IMG/VR virus record: IMGVR_UViG_3300005580_000012
Coordinates: 1-34,401 of that record
DNA from: a virus
Length of the DNA stretch: 34,401 bases
Reading direction: 5' to 3' (one strand)
The notes below the pieces were generated by a model. It worked only from the letters and a program-made list of their open reading frames with translations. It was not told where the DNA came from and did not search any database. This document shows, piece after piece, positions 1 through 7,382 of this stretch; position 1 is the first letter of the stretch; each line of letters opens with the position of its first letter. The translations under genes and the position numbers were made by a program.

Positions 1-44
1 AAGCCGATAGGAGCATCTTTTATTACATCAAGGTAGTAGGACAT
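1..44 (-). CDS. Tail protein N-terminus, partial (runs off left edge)
   Basis: Only the first 14 codons are inside the window. They read MSYYLDVIKDAPIG, which resembles the start of phage tail proteins with a concanavalin-like (LamG) domain, whose N-termini often read 'YY..V..D.P.G.W.L'. The start is chosen because the ATG at 44 lies exactly 6 nt after a TGATATAAT extended -10 (59 to 51), with no Shine-Dalgarno. This predicts a leaderless transcript. The gene lies 26 nt downstream of the last oxygenase gene and may have its own promoter. The family call rests on a very short segment. Confidence 0.5.
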   Translation of the reverse strand, partial: MSYYLDVIKDAPIG

Positions 45-50
45 ATTTTA

Positions 51-59
51 ATTATATCA
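51..59 (-). promoter_or_regulatory. Extended -10 promoter for a leaderless gene
   Basis: Read on the minus strand, TGATATAAT is followed by 6 nt and then the ATG at 44. Transcription starting about 7 nt after the -10 would begin at the A of the start codon. The possible -35, TTGGGT at 80-75 with an 18-nt spacer, is weak. The same arrangement is seen at 24737, 28087 and 28831. Confidence 0.6.
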
Positions 60-70
60 GAGGGTGTTGA

Positions 71-616
71 TTAAACCCAATGGCCTATTGCAATATATCT
101 TGAATTTCCATTAGCTGGCTCTGCGGTTATCTGCATATCCGATGGGGCTATAATTATACTGCCTGCCTCTGGCTTAAAGCTAGATCTTCCAGGTATTGAA
201 ATTTCTCCACCAGAAAAAGAATCATTAATGTATAGTCTAGCGGTATACTTACCATTTGCCCCACAATTGTTCTTTACTTGTCCGTCATTATGCTTTCTTA
301 CAAAGTAGTCCGTGCTTAGGTTGACCTGTTCTTCTATATTGTTAAATAGCTTGTATTGAGTAAAGCAATAATGAAATGTAGCCTTAAGATTATTGATTAT
401 AAAAAGACTACGAGTGTCTACCGTTTCTGTCTCATTTGATAAATCAGATGATATTCTTTTTTCATAACCATATTCTGTATCGTGCCACTTACTAATTAAG
501 CTGGTTGGATTTTCTTCACTTTCCTCAAGGAAGCCTATGTAGTTACCGATTTCTTGAAGACAATAAGTAAAATAAAATGTCTTTGGTGCAATTTCTTGAA
601 AAACGTACATTGCCAT
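71..616 (-). CDS. 2OG-Fe(II) oxygenase-like protein, degenerate metal site
   Basis: 181 aa, last of seven consecutive oxygenase-type genes. The C-terminal half keeps the prolyl-4-hydroxylase-like core. H109-N-D111 matches the HxD motif, followed by a LYIND strand, SGGEI near 136-140, KPEAGS near 149-153 and the 2OG-binding basic residue R173 before YIAIGHW. The distal iron-binding His found in all the sibling proteins (SHTAH, SHAAL) is absent, and the aligned stretch reads ITAEP. The loop between HxD and the distal site is also shorter. It may be catalytically weak, use another ligand, or act as a structural partner. It follows the 629-1345 gene by 12 nt, and an AAAGAG ribosome site precedes the ATG. 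Confidence 0.75.
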   Translation of the reverse strand: MAMYVFQEIAPKTFYFTYCLQEIGNYIGFLEESEENPTSLISKWHDTEYGYEKRISSDLSNETETVDTRSLFIINNLKATFHYCFTQYKLFNNIEEQVNLSTDYFVRKHNDGQVKNNCGANGKYTARLYINDSFSGGEISIPGRSSFKPEAGSIIIAPSDMQITAEPANGNSRYIAIGHWV

Positions 617-628
617 AATTAACTCTTT

Positions 629-1345
629 CTAGTTTGGAATAAAAACGCCATCTACGAATTTACCAGTATTAAGCCAAAACGATGGAACCATGTATTTAGA
701 TCCACCTTTTATTAGGTGTGCAGTATGACTGTATGGATCAGTTGAAGGGAAAATGATTACGCTCCCAGCCTTTGGCTTAACGTGAAACATAATTCTATCG
801 TGATTAAGCGGGCTATCAAAGTCTTCTGAAGCAGCATCATCTGTGGAAGTTAGTACTCCATCTTTTACGTTAAAAGATATTTCTCCACCTTCATAGTCAT
901 CATTCAGATACATTACCATAGAATACCTAAGTCTTCTGTCTCCCTCTTGCTGATCAAAATGTGACCCCATAAAAGTTCCAGGCATGTATTTTTTAATTGC
1001 TGTATCTGTCATTAAAACTATTTCAGACTCATCACCAATATTTGAAGCATAATCTTCACAGACATTTTTCATGCCATCAAATATCTCATTAAAAATATAA
1101 TTGCAGTCATCTATAACATCTTCAGATATATTTTTCTCTATTTCTTCAGAAGATAAACATTTAATTCTTTTGTGTGATCCATAAATGTACATTTGTCCAC
1201 TACATGCACCCCACTCTTCCCAAGGGGTAATAAAGCTTGAGTATTTATCAGACTCTGTTGATTCAATTAGATCAACAAGCTTTTTAGGGTCTTTTATAAC
1301 ATCAGTGTAGTAATACACCTTATCAAATAATTCTTCGCTTTTCAT
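629..1345 (-). CDS. 2OG-Fe(II) oxygenase (prolyl 4-hydroxylase-like)
   Basis: 238 aa. Double-stranded beta-helix dioxygenase: Fe ligands H129-F-D131 (SHFDQQEG) and H207 (YSHTAH), with K217 in the position of the basic residue that binds the 2OG carboxylate. Landmarks are MYLNDDYEGGEISF near 145-158 and KPKAGSVIIFPS near 190-201. Family members use 2-oxoglutarate, O2 and Fe(II) to hydroxylate a side chain, usually in a protein. The physiological substrate is not visible. A strong AGGAGG site precedes the ATG after a 45-nt gap from the upstream gene, the longest gap in this block. The closest relative in the window is the next gene (1391-2200), with the same 'HxD.QEGD.RL.YS' signature. Confidence 0.9.
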   Translation of the reverse strand: MKSEELFDKVYYYTDVIKDPKKLVDLIESTESDKYSSFITPWEEWGACSGQMYIYGSHKRIKCLSSEEIEKNISEDVIDDCNYIFNEIFDGMKNVCEDYASNIGDESEIVLMTDTAIKKYMPGTFMGSHFDQQEGDRRLRYSMVMYLNDDYEGGEISFNVKDGVLTSTDDAASEDFDSPLNHDRIMFHVKPKAGSVIIFPSTDPYSHTAHLIKGGSKYMVPSFWLNTGKFVDGVFIPN

Positions 1346-1390
1346 ACTTCCTCCTATTTATAACTTTTGTAATAATTGTACCAGATATTG

Positions 1391-2200
1391 TTACTTAAAT
1401 AAATCTTCTTTATCTGGGTAAACAAACTCTGGCTCCCAATTGGGATCTTGCTTAAACAAAACATCTTCTCCAGTTGGATCTATCCAAAACATCGGAAGCA
1501 TGTATTTCCATCCTGATTTTACTTCATGCGCTGTATGACTAAATGGTGAGGGTGATGGGAATATAACTATGCTACCAGCTTCTGGTTTAATATAGAAGTC
1601 GTACAATCCCTCATTAGCAGGATGCATAAGGTCACCCTGCAAAGAAAGTTCTGTGGCAGTCAAAACTCCTTCTTTTATAGAAAAAGAAAGCTCCCCGCCT
1701 TCATAGTCATCATTTGGCCAAACGACTAAAGAATAAAGAAGCCTTGTGTCACCTTCTTGAGAGTCGTGATGAACTCCCATATAGTTGCCAGCCCTATATC
1801 TATGAACACCAAACTGTTCTAATAGGGTAAGGTCTTTATCTATGCCTTGTTCTTTTTTATAATCTTCACATACATATCTTATGGCATTAAACAATGGGTC
1901 TCTTATTTTAATAAACATTTCTTTTGTTTCTTCAGAAACGTCTTTATCTATGTTATATACATTATTTAATAAACATAATTTTTTATATCCATAAACATAT
2001 GGGTGCCCCATAGATCTGTTTTCGTCTACATCCCACTGATTCCACGGTGTTAATACAGGGTATATATCAGGATTATTTTCAGAATCATTTACAAGATCTA
2101 GCCATTCTTTTACATTAGGTATAGCATTTCTATAATAATAAACTTGTGGGTGAAGCTCTTCTCTAATCATTCCGTTTTCTAGTACAGTAGTTTTTGTCAT
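1391..2200 (-). CDS. 2OG-Fe(II) oxygenase (prolyl 4-hydroxylase-like)
   Basis: 269 aa. HxD is H144-H-D146 in GVHHDSQEGD, the distal ligand is H222 (FSHTAH) and the basic residue is K232 in GWKYML. NDDYEGGELSF and KPEAGSIVIFPS flank the core strands. The N-terminal 130 residues match the 629-1345 protein in layout (YYY near the start, 'TPW.QW' near 51-56, a 'VCEDY' helix), so the pair looks like a tandem duplication. The C-terminus extends about 30 residues beyond the sibling. Start and stop overlap the upstream gene by 4 nt (ATGA), predicting translational coupling. Confidence 0.9.
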   Translation of the reverse strand: MTKTTVLENGMIREELHPQVYYYRNAIPNVKEWLDLVNDSENNPDIYPVLTPWNQWDVDENRSMGHPYVYGYKKLCLLNNVYNIDKDVSEETKEMFIKIRDPLFNAIRYVCEDYKKEQGIDKDLTLLEQFGVHRYRAGNYMGVHHDSQEGDTRLLYSLVVWPNDDYEGGELSFSIKEGVLTATELSLQGDLMHPANEGLYDFYIKPEAGSIVIFPSPSPFSHTAHEVKSGWKYMLPMFWIDPTGEDVLFKQDPNWEPEFVYPDKEDLFK

Positions 2201-2949
2201 TTTATCTCCAGAGCTACATCTTTTTTAGCAGTTTGATCTGGACCAGGCTTTAATCTTTCGCCTCTTGATTTAAGATCTGCCCAAACTTCAGCATCCTCTG
2301 CTTGTCTTTTTCTTTGTTCTGCTATATCGGTTTCCCACATAGCCTGTTTTTCTTCACTATATACTGCCTCTTCATTGTCCCAAAAAGATCCTATTGTAAA
2401 TCTTGTTCCTTTTGTAATCATTTGAACTTCGTGGATATTGTGATGGCCACCGTTAAAAGCTGCAAGCATCCCAGTTTTTGGTTGAAGTGAAACATCTTGG
2501 TCTCTAAAGTTTAAAACACCACCTTCAAAATCATCATTTAAATAAAGGAATGCTGCCCACTTACTTCTTTCAAAAGAATTGTACTCTGGTGAGTCTATGG
2601 GTGTATTGTCTGAGTGATAACCAGCGTATGCGCCTTCTACCCATTTCTGTGCATGATAGCTAACTAATCTAACCTTGTCACCCCTACATATCTCTGTAGC
2701 TTCTTGTATTTTATCTTGAAGCGTAGTGAAAAAATCAGATGGTAGTCCAAATTTTTCTTTATCCTCATCGTCTGGCAAGTTAGATGCAAATGAGTCGTAG
2801 AATGATATAGGCGCCCAAGGTAGGGTTCCTTTTTCTACGGAATGCTCCCAGTATTTTATAACGGCTTCACAGTCTTCTGGGCTAAGAAAATTTTCAAAAA
2901 AAACAATATCTTCTTTTATCCTATTTTGATTTTCTAAATTAAATGTCAT
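2197..2949 (-). CDS. 2OG-Fe(II) oxygenase
   Basis: 250 aa. Fe ligands H112-S-D114 (GYHSDN) and H173 (NIHEV), with R183 (GTRFTIGSFW) as the 2OG-binding residue. Between them lie LYLNDDFEGG near 135-144 and LQPKTGMLAAFNGG near 155-168. The first 25 residues (IVFFENFLSPEDCEAVIKYW) match the usual N-terminus of P4H-type enzymes, where an 'FLS.eeC' segment precedes the catalytic fold. The last 50 residues are charged and helical (EEKQAMWETDIAEQRKRQ) and may be a tail for protein contacts. It overlaps both neighbours (11 nt upstream, 4 nt downstream). Confidence 0.9.
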   Translation of the reverse strand: MTFNLENQNRIKEDIVFFENFLSPEDCEAVIKYWEHSVEKGTLPWAPISFYDSFASNLPDDEDKEKFGLPSDFFTTLQDKIQEATEICRGDKVRLVSYHAQKWVEGAYAGYHSDNTPIDSPEYNSFERSKWAAFLYLNDDFEGGVLNFRDQDVSLQPKTGMLAAFNGGHHNIHEVQMITKGTRFTIGSFWDNEEAVYSEEKQAMWETDIAEQRKRQAEDAEVWADLKSRGERLKPGPDQTAKKDVALEIK

Positions 2950-3793
2950 TTAAATCAATCCTTTCTAACTTTTTCATTTCATCATAGTCTATAGTTTGAT
3001 AAACTCCAGATTTTCTTTCCTCTTTGGTTCTGGCAATTTCCATCTCTTTCCATATTTCTTTACCATAAAGCTTTTCGTTTTCCAGCCATTCTTTTGATCC
3101 AGGATAAAACCTAACCCAATGGTTTCTTACAAAATACTTAGGGGTGCCCTTAACTTTTTCAACTCCATGCATATAAAATTGTCCAGCATCGGAAAGAAAA
3201 TCTGGGTCTCCTGCTGGGAATAACAAAATGTCGCCTTTTTCTGGTTTGTAATAAACAGTTTTATTGTCTACCAAAAAAGTAAGTCCTCCGCCTTCATAGT
3301 CTCCATTTAAATACATGGTGCAGGTAAACGTAAACTTATATCCTCTAAAATCATGATAGTCTCTTTGGTAGTCTGTATGTACGTGCATTGCAAGGTCGGA
3401 ATCTTCAATTCCTCCATCGACTTCATACTTACATATTGAAGGTCCCATTCTTTTCCACATAGGATCATCCGATCCAGTTTCTTCGTTAAAAACTATTGCG
3501 TCTCTATCAAGTGGTACGCCAAACGTATCCGCATACTGACTTGTTGTTTTATTAAAAACCTCAATTATTTCATCCCAGAAACGTTTTTCCAATTCAGTTC
3601 TTTCAGATGATTCAATTGAATGGTTAAACTGATCAGCTTCTTTTCCAAAGGTGTACCAGCCATGCCAATTTAAAGCAGAGCCTTCTGGGTTTTGTTCCGA
3701 ATCAATTATTGTTTTTGTTAATAGGTCGATGTCTTTCCATGGATTTTTAAAAACCCATATCTTTGGATATATCTCTTTGTAAATAAAACTCAT
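2939..3793 (-). CDS. 2OG-Fe(II) oxygenase
   Basis: 284 aa, the longest of the set. Fe ligands H139-T-D141 (HVHTDYQRD) and H209 (YMHGVEKV), with K219 (TPKYFVRNHW) in the 2OG-binding position. It carries YLNGDYEGGGLTF and YYKPEKGDILLFPAG. An extra loop of about 10 residues separates the core strands from the distal His (GDPDFLSDAGQFYMHG). The C-terminal 60 residues are highly charged. The start overlaps the upstream stop as ATGA, so it is probably translationally coupled. Substrate unknown. Confidence 0.9.
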   Translation of the reverse strand: MSFIYKEIYPKIWVFKNPWKDIDLLTKTIIDSEQNPEGSALNWHGWYTFGKEADQFNHSIESSERTELEKRFWDEIIEVFNKTTSQYADTFGVPLDRDAIVFNEETGSDDPMWKRMGPSICKYEVDGGIEDSDLAMHVHTDYQRDYHDFRGYKFTFTCTMYLNGDYEGGGLTFLVDNKTVYYKPEKGDILLFPAGDPDFLSDAGQFYMHGVEKVKGTPKYFVRNHWVRFYPGSKEWLENEKLYGKEIWKEMEIARTKEERKSGVYQTIDYDEMKKLERIDLNDI

Positions 3794-4479
3794 GGCTGTC
3801 TTTCTCCAGTATGCTCTAGTATTTGCCAGAAGAATGGTGACGTATATCTTCCTCCAGAAATAATTGGTCTAACTCCGTGAATATAACCTTTATCACCTGG
3901 AAAAAAATATGCTGATCCTCCAACTGGCTTAAACTCTATTCCTTGAATTGGAAAAAATAGTTCTCCGCCCTCATAGTCATCGTTAAAATAAAATAATGAA
4001 GCTATATCATAATGAGGAAAATCATTAGGTGTTCCAGCATCTGGGCCTTCATGCAGCTCTTTATCTGCATGAGGATCTTGTCTTGAACCAACTGGCCATC
4101 TTACAATAGCTGGTCCTGTTGCTTGAACTTTGACATTAAAAAATTTTTCTACCTCTAACTGCAATCTTGATATAAGGTTATCTACTACACGAACTATGGT
4201 TGGATCTGCAGAAATTTCCATAGACCTGCGTGTGCAAACTCTGTCGTGCCAGGCATTTGCATCATATATAACTGTACCATTTTCATTTACATGAGAATCA
4301 GTAATATCCCATGTTGTATTGTTTCTAGCAAAGTCTGTAAGCCTTATTCTTTCTTCGTCGGTTAAAAAGTTCTTTAGCTCTACAATATTTTCTGGGCCTG
4401 TGCCAAAAAAACCAGAAGGAGTTATAGATCCCAATGATCTGTAGTCATGAGTGTTATTAGTATTTAATCTGTTTTCCAT
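3790..4479 (-). CDS. 2OG-Fe(II) oxygenase (prolyl 4-hydroxylase-like)
   Basis: 229 aa from the ATG at 4479. A longer reading from 4527 exists but would overlap the upstream gene by 47 nt. The ATG at 4479 lies 1 nt after the upstream stop and downstream of an AAGGAG site. HxD is H137-A-D139 (DPHADKE), the distal His is H201 (YIHGV) and R211 (GGRYTSPFFW) is the 2OG-binding residue. NDDYEGGELFFPIQG matches the canonical P4H strand. The N-terminal 'ELKNFLTDEERIRLTDFA' is typical of P4H-family enzymes. The substrate is not identifiable. Confidence 0.9.
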   Translation of the reverse strand: MENRLNTNNTHDYRSLGSITPSGFFGTGPENIVELKNFLTDEERIRLTDFARNNTTWDITDSHVNENGTVIYDANAWHDRVCTRRSMEISADPTIVRVVDNLISRLQLEVEKFFNVKVQATGPAIVRWPVGSRQDPHADKELHEGPDAGTPNDFPHYDIASLFYFNDDYEGGELFFPIQGIEFKPVGGSAYFFPGDKGYIHGVRPIISGGRYTSPFFWQILEHTGERQP

Positions 4480-4480
4480 T

Positions 4481-5200
4481 TTATTTATATCTCCTTCTAG
4501 TCCAAAATTTCTTCTTGTAGACTCCACCTTCTGGTGTTCTAAAAGTTTCTGATGTTTCTCCTGCTTTTCTCATAATGGCCACTGGTTTATGAAAAATGAA
4601 ATCTGATTCCCAGTCTTCCCTTTTGAATGGGATTATCTGTAAATAAGGAGTTCCAGCAGGTACAACTCCAGTAAATCCATTTTGTATAAAAAATGGTATC
4701 AGGCCCGATGTTGTAACCTTGTCACTGTCTATTATACCACCAACGGTAAGCCATGGTAAATCAAAATGATTTATTGGTTGTATGTAAATGGAACTATATC
4801 CTTCTGGAAGCTCTGGGGCCCAATTAGCATACCAATGAAAATGGTTTTTATCATAACCAGCAGGAACTTGAAATCCAACAGATTCTGGTCTTTCTCCTAC
4901 AAAATCATCAAATTTTAATGGAACTCTTGCCTTTATCCTATTATTTTTTTCATAAAATTCTATATCGCATGGGGTAACTAAAGTATATCCTGTTGTAAAT
5001 GTATCTAGCATGGCGGGACAAGCTTTAAAGTTTAGCATTTTGCCACCGTCTTTAGAAGCATTAGAAACTGGATTTCCATAAAAATCTTTTACATATATGT
5101 CAGCATCATGCCACCATTTGGGAATTACTTTTGCAGTTGGGCATGGCGCTGTCTCAACATCATTATAATGTTTATTTGAGTGAAATGTAATTTTGTTCAT
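4481..5200 (-). CDS. DUF6065-like phage protein
   Basis: 239 aa. No enzyme motif recognised. It is homologous along its length to the protein at 13956-14639. Shared landmarks are 'KACP.M.D....GY.L..P.DIEF' (about 58-82), 'GER' (about 104), 'PINHFDLP', 'GIIDSD' and the run 'AGTPYLQIIPFKRE.W' near 180-195. A more distant relative is the next gene upstream (5197-5931), which keeps 'ANTPVASIIP'. I recall this pattern from DUF6065-type phage and bacterial proteins. The AGTP..QIIP segment suggests a beta-barrel (cupin-like) fold, which is inference. The start overlaps the upstream stop (ATGA). Confidence 0.6.
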   Translation of the reverse strand: MNKITFHSNKHYNDVETAPCPTAKVIPKWWHDADIYVKDFYGNPVSNASKDGGKMLNFKACPAMLDTFTTGYTLVTPCDIEFYEKNNRIKARVPLKFDDFVGERPESVGFQVPAGYDKNHFHWYANWAPELPEGYSSIYIQPINHFDLPWLTVGGIIDSDKVTTSGLIPFFIQNGFTGVVPAGTPYLQIIPFKREDWESDFIFHKPVAIMRKAGETSETFRTPEGGVYKKKFWTRRRYK

Positions 5201-5931
5201 TCTGGTATACCGCAGCCTTCTGGACCATCTATAGAAGTTTCATCATTTTTTAATCTTAAAGATTTTACTTCATGCGATCCAATTTTATTATTTTTATGAT
5301 CTACAGCATTTCTATAAAAGTCAGTCCATTTTCCAGACTTATTAATATCACTGACAATTTTGCCATAATCTTCTTTTGGAAAAAAATCTATTGGCAAATC
5401 TTTGTAGCCCTTTACTGTTGCTACTGAATTATTTAAACTAGATAATGATATAGGAATAATTGATGCAACTGGTGTATTTGCTGGAATAGTAATAACCTCG
5501 TTGGCTTTTGTTATTCTCCACGCAACTGGGAAAGTTCCTTTAAAAAATGAAGTGCTTATTAGCGTTGTAAACGGCCAAACTCCATTTATTGGCCAGTTTG
5601 GGGTTGGCATCGCTAGCATGCTTATATCTTCTTTACTTCTTATAACCAAATTTGTATTAAAGCTAATTGTTGCATTAGCTCTTGAGGTTGAAACATATTC
5701 ATGTCCTTTTAAAACTTTAACATGAGTATCTGTTGAATCCGATATCCCATCCCAAATAAATTCAATATCTACGGGGAAAGAAATTCCCCATCCTAGAGTA
5801 TTTGAAAGACTTACTGGAAAGCAATGGTAGGCATGCTTATCAGATGTCTCGTCCATCCAGTCTCTTTTTACACCAAGCGGCTGAATGTTTGCTGATTGAT
5901 TTGGATAAACTTTGTATACATCAAAGTTCAT
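5197..5931 (-). CDS. DUF6065-like phage protein
   Basis: 244 aa from the ATG at 5931. A TTG one codon earlier is possible, but the TGATG overlap with the upstream stop favours the ATG. It contains YHCFPVSLSNTLGWGISFP (about 35-53), then 'DIEFIWDG' and later 'WPINGVWPFTT' and 'IPANTPVASIIPISL', features I associate with DUF6065. The function is unknown. It sits between an oxygenase gene and its paralogue (4481-5200), so the two may act together or on the same target. A role as an oxygenase accessory or scaffold is inference only. Confidence 0.6.
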   Translation of the reverse strand: MNFDVYKVYPNQSANIQPLGVKRDWMDETSDKHAYHCFPVSLSNTLGWGISFPVDIEFIWDGISDSTDTHVKVLKGHEYVSTSRANATISFNTNLVIRSKEDISMLAMPTPNWPINGVWPFTTLISTSFFKGTFPVAWRITKANEVITIPANTPVASIIPISLSSLNNSVATVKGYKDLPIDFFPKEDYGKIVSDINKSGKWTDFYRNAVDHKNNKIGSHEVKSLRLKNDETSIDGPEGCGIPE

Positions 5932-6593
5932 CAATACCCATCTTTCATGGACTTGTCAGACATAAATTGTCTATAAAAAGACTCTGTATGTGTTGCGTCG
6001 TTATAGTCTGTCATGGTTACTATTGAATATTTTAATCCAGACTTTACTGGAAGAGCAGCATGTGAAAATAAATATGTTGATGGGAATATATATAAATCTC
6101 CAGCCTTTGGTTTAATAGTTAAATTAAATTTATCAAACCTTAATCCACCTTCTTCATAATCATCATTTATGTATGCAACCATTGAAACTGTTGATATATA
6201 AGACCATCCATGGTCTGAGTGATAAGAGAAATGTTGACCCTCTCCATATTTAATAAAATTCATTGCTTCCCAATATTTTAATTCAATATTATAAAAAGCA
6301 GAGTAATCATTTAATGCAATAGCTTGTGCATCGTGTACATCTTGCCAAATTGCATCTACATCTTTATTATATTTATCTAAAGGGTTACTATCTTCAAACT
6401 TTTTCCATTTAAAATCTACACAGTCTCTATAGTCTGGCATCTTTTCTCTATAACCTACTGTTGCTTCTTTCCAGGTGTGCATTCCTTTAGAGTTAGATAT
6501 TGCACTCTCAAGCCTATTAATTATATCCATCTCTGGGGTAATTACATTTCGATACACCCATATTCCTGGAGATAGCTCTTCTTTTTCATACAT
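5931..6593 (-). CDS. 2OG-Fe(II) oxygenase
   Basis: 220 aa. Fe ligands H125-S-D127 (FSYHSDHGW) and H178 (FSHAALPV), with K188 (GLKYSIV) as the basic residue. AYINDDYEEGGLRF has one extra residue before GG compared with its siblings. KPKAGDLYIFPS near 161-172 is conserved. The N-terminal 'ELSPGIWVYRNVI' matches the openings of the 2939 and 629 proteins (a short strand, then V.Y). It is the first oxygenase of the block, preceded by a Zn-ribbon gene 9 nt upstream and overlapping the DUF6065-like gene downstream by 3 nt. Confidence 0.9.
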   Translation of the reverse strand: MYEKEELSPGIWVYRNVITPEMDIINRLESAISNSKGMHTWKEATVGYREKMPDYRDCVDFKWKKFEDSNPLDKYNKDVDAIWQDVHDAQAIALNDYSAFYNIELKYWEAMNFIKYGEGQHFSYHSDHGWSYISTVSMVAYINDDYEEGGLRFDKFNLTIKPKAGDLYIFPSTYLFSHAALPVKSGLKYSIVTMTDYNDATHTESFYRQFMSDKSMKDGY

Positions 6594-6602
6594 TATTTTT
6601 AC

Positions 6603-6851
6603 TCACCATTTCCCTATTGGACATTCAGCATCTTTTAGTTTAGTTTTTAATGCCATAAAACAACCGCATTTTTTGCACTGTTTTGTTGATTTAATAAATT
6701 CTGGGCATGAGGAACATATACTATATCTTTCTTTAGATACAGATTCTTCTGCATATTCTGTTTTTGGGTCTATAAAATCCCAGGGCCTTGTTGTACCTAG
6801 ATTTTCTTTATATTTTTGCCAGGCGGACTTGTTATTTTCTTCTAATCCCAT
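6603..6851 (-). CDS. Small zinc-ribbon protein (copy 1)
   Basis: 82 aa. Four Cys in 'CSSCPEFIKSTKQCKKCGC' plus a later Cys in 'AECPIGKW' form a probable zinc site (CxxC...CxxCxC). The middle segment RPWDFIDP and the motif order are shared with the second copy at 14937-15185 (RPWDLFN, CKVCPELIKTTSQCKKCGC). I have seen this type of small protein in many phage tail regions, with no established role. The start overlaps the upstream stop (TAATG), so the gene is coupled to 6851-7297. Both copies lie near DUF6065-like genes, suggesting a shared accessory module. Confidence 0.75.
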   Translation of the reverse strand: MGLEENNKSAWQKYKENLGTTRPWDFIDPKTEYAEESVSKERYSICSSCPEFIKSTKQCKKCGCFMALKTKLKDAECPIGKW

Positions 6852-7297
6852 TAAACATTATCTGGGTTAGTAAAATTAACTCCATCATAGAGCCAACCTT
6901 TTTCAACAACAAACTGCGATTCTAAATCTAACTCTATCACATTTGAGTTTTCTATCGCAGTAACAAATTCATCAATTTCTTCTTGGCTTGCAAAATTTTC
7001 CTTGCCTGTGCCCCATTGGCCTACAATTTCTCCATCCATAATTCCTGCAAATCTTACTGCTTTTGGATGAGTCCAAGCTCCATCTTCTAATAAAGTAGTT
7101 TCGCCAGTTTCTATATCCTTTTTGTAAAATTTTCCATCTACATAGACATCTCCTGGCATTACGTCATAATCACTTGAATACTTTAATGTAACTCCTGATC
7201 TAAGCAGCGCCACCCATTTTTCTCCAACTGGCGTAGCGGTACTAACAAATTGAACATGTTCAACTTTTGTGTTTTTTACATATGCGAAATATGACAT
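6851..7297 (-). CDS. Hypothetical tail-operon protein
   Basis: 148 aa. The beta-rich N-terminus ([18 protein letters not shown]) resembles small phage proteins encoded next to tail fibres, some of which assist fibre assembly. I cannot assign a family. It ends in [12 protein letters not shown], a 'W.yDG..F..P' ending that recurs in the 92-aa protein at 14659-14937 (WDWDGENFSYP), which also neighbours a zinc-ribbon gene. An AAGGAG site lies 6 nt before the ATG. The gene follows the FPP-repeat fibre gene across a hairpin. Confidence 0.5.
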   Translation of the reverse strand: MSYFAYVKNTKVEHVQFVSTATPVGEKWVALLRSGVTLKYSSDYDVMPGDVYVDGKFYKKDIETGETTLLEDGAWTHPKAVRFAGIMDGEIVGQWGTGKENFASQEEIDEFVTAIENSNVIELDLESQFVVEKGWLYDGVNFTNPDNV

Positions 7298-7349
7298 TTT
7301 TTCTCCTTTATAGAATTATACATTAACTTTTTAATTTTATCAATACCTG

Positions 7350-7371
7350 GGGGCGATATTTCTATCGCCCC
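7350..7371 (-). terminator. GC-rich hairpin after the FPP-repeat gene
   Basis: A perfect 9-bp stem, GGGGCGATA/TATCGCCCC with a 4-nt loop, lies 12 nt past the stop of the FPP-repeat gene and before the ATG at 7297. There is no U-tract after it on the minus strand, so it may be a weak or factor-assisted terminator, an attenuator or an mRNA-stabilising hairpin. Confidence 0.6.
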
Positions 7372-7382
7372 ACTGATATTAA

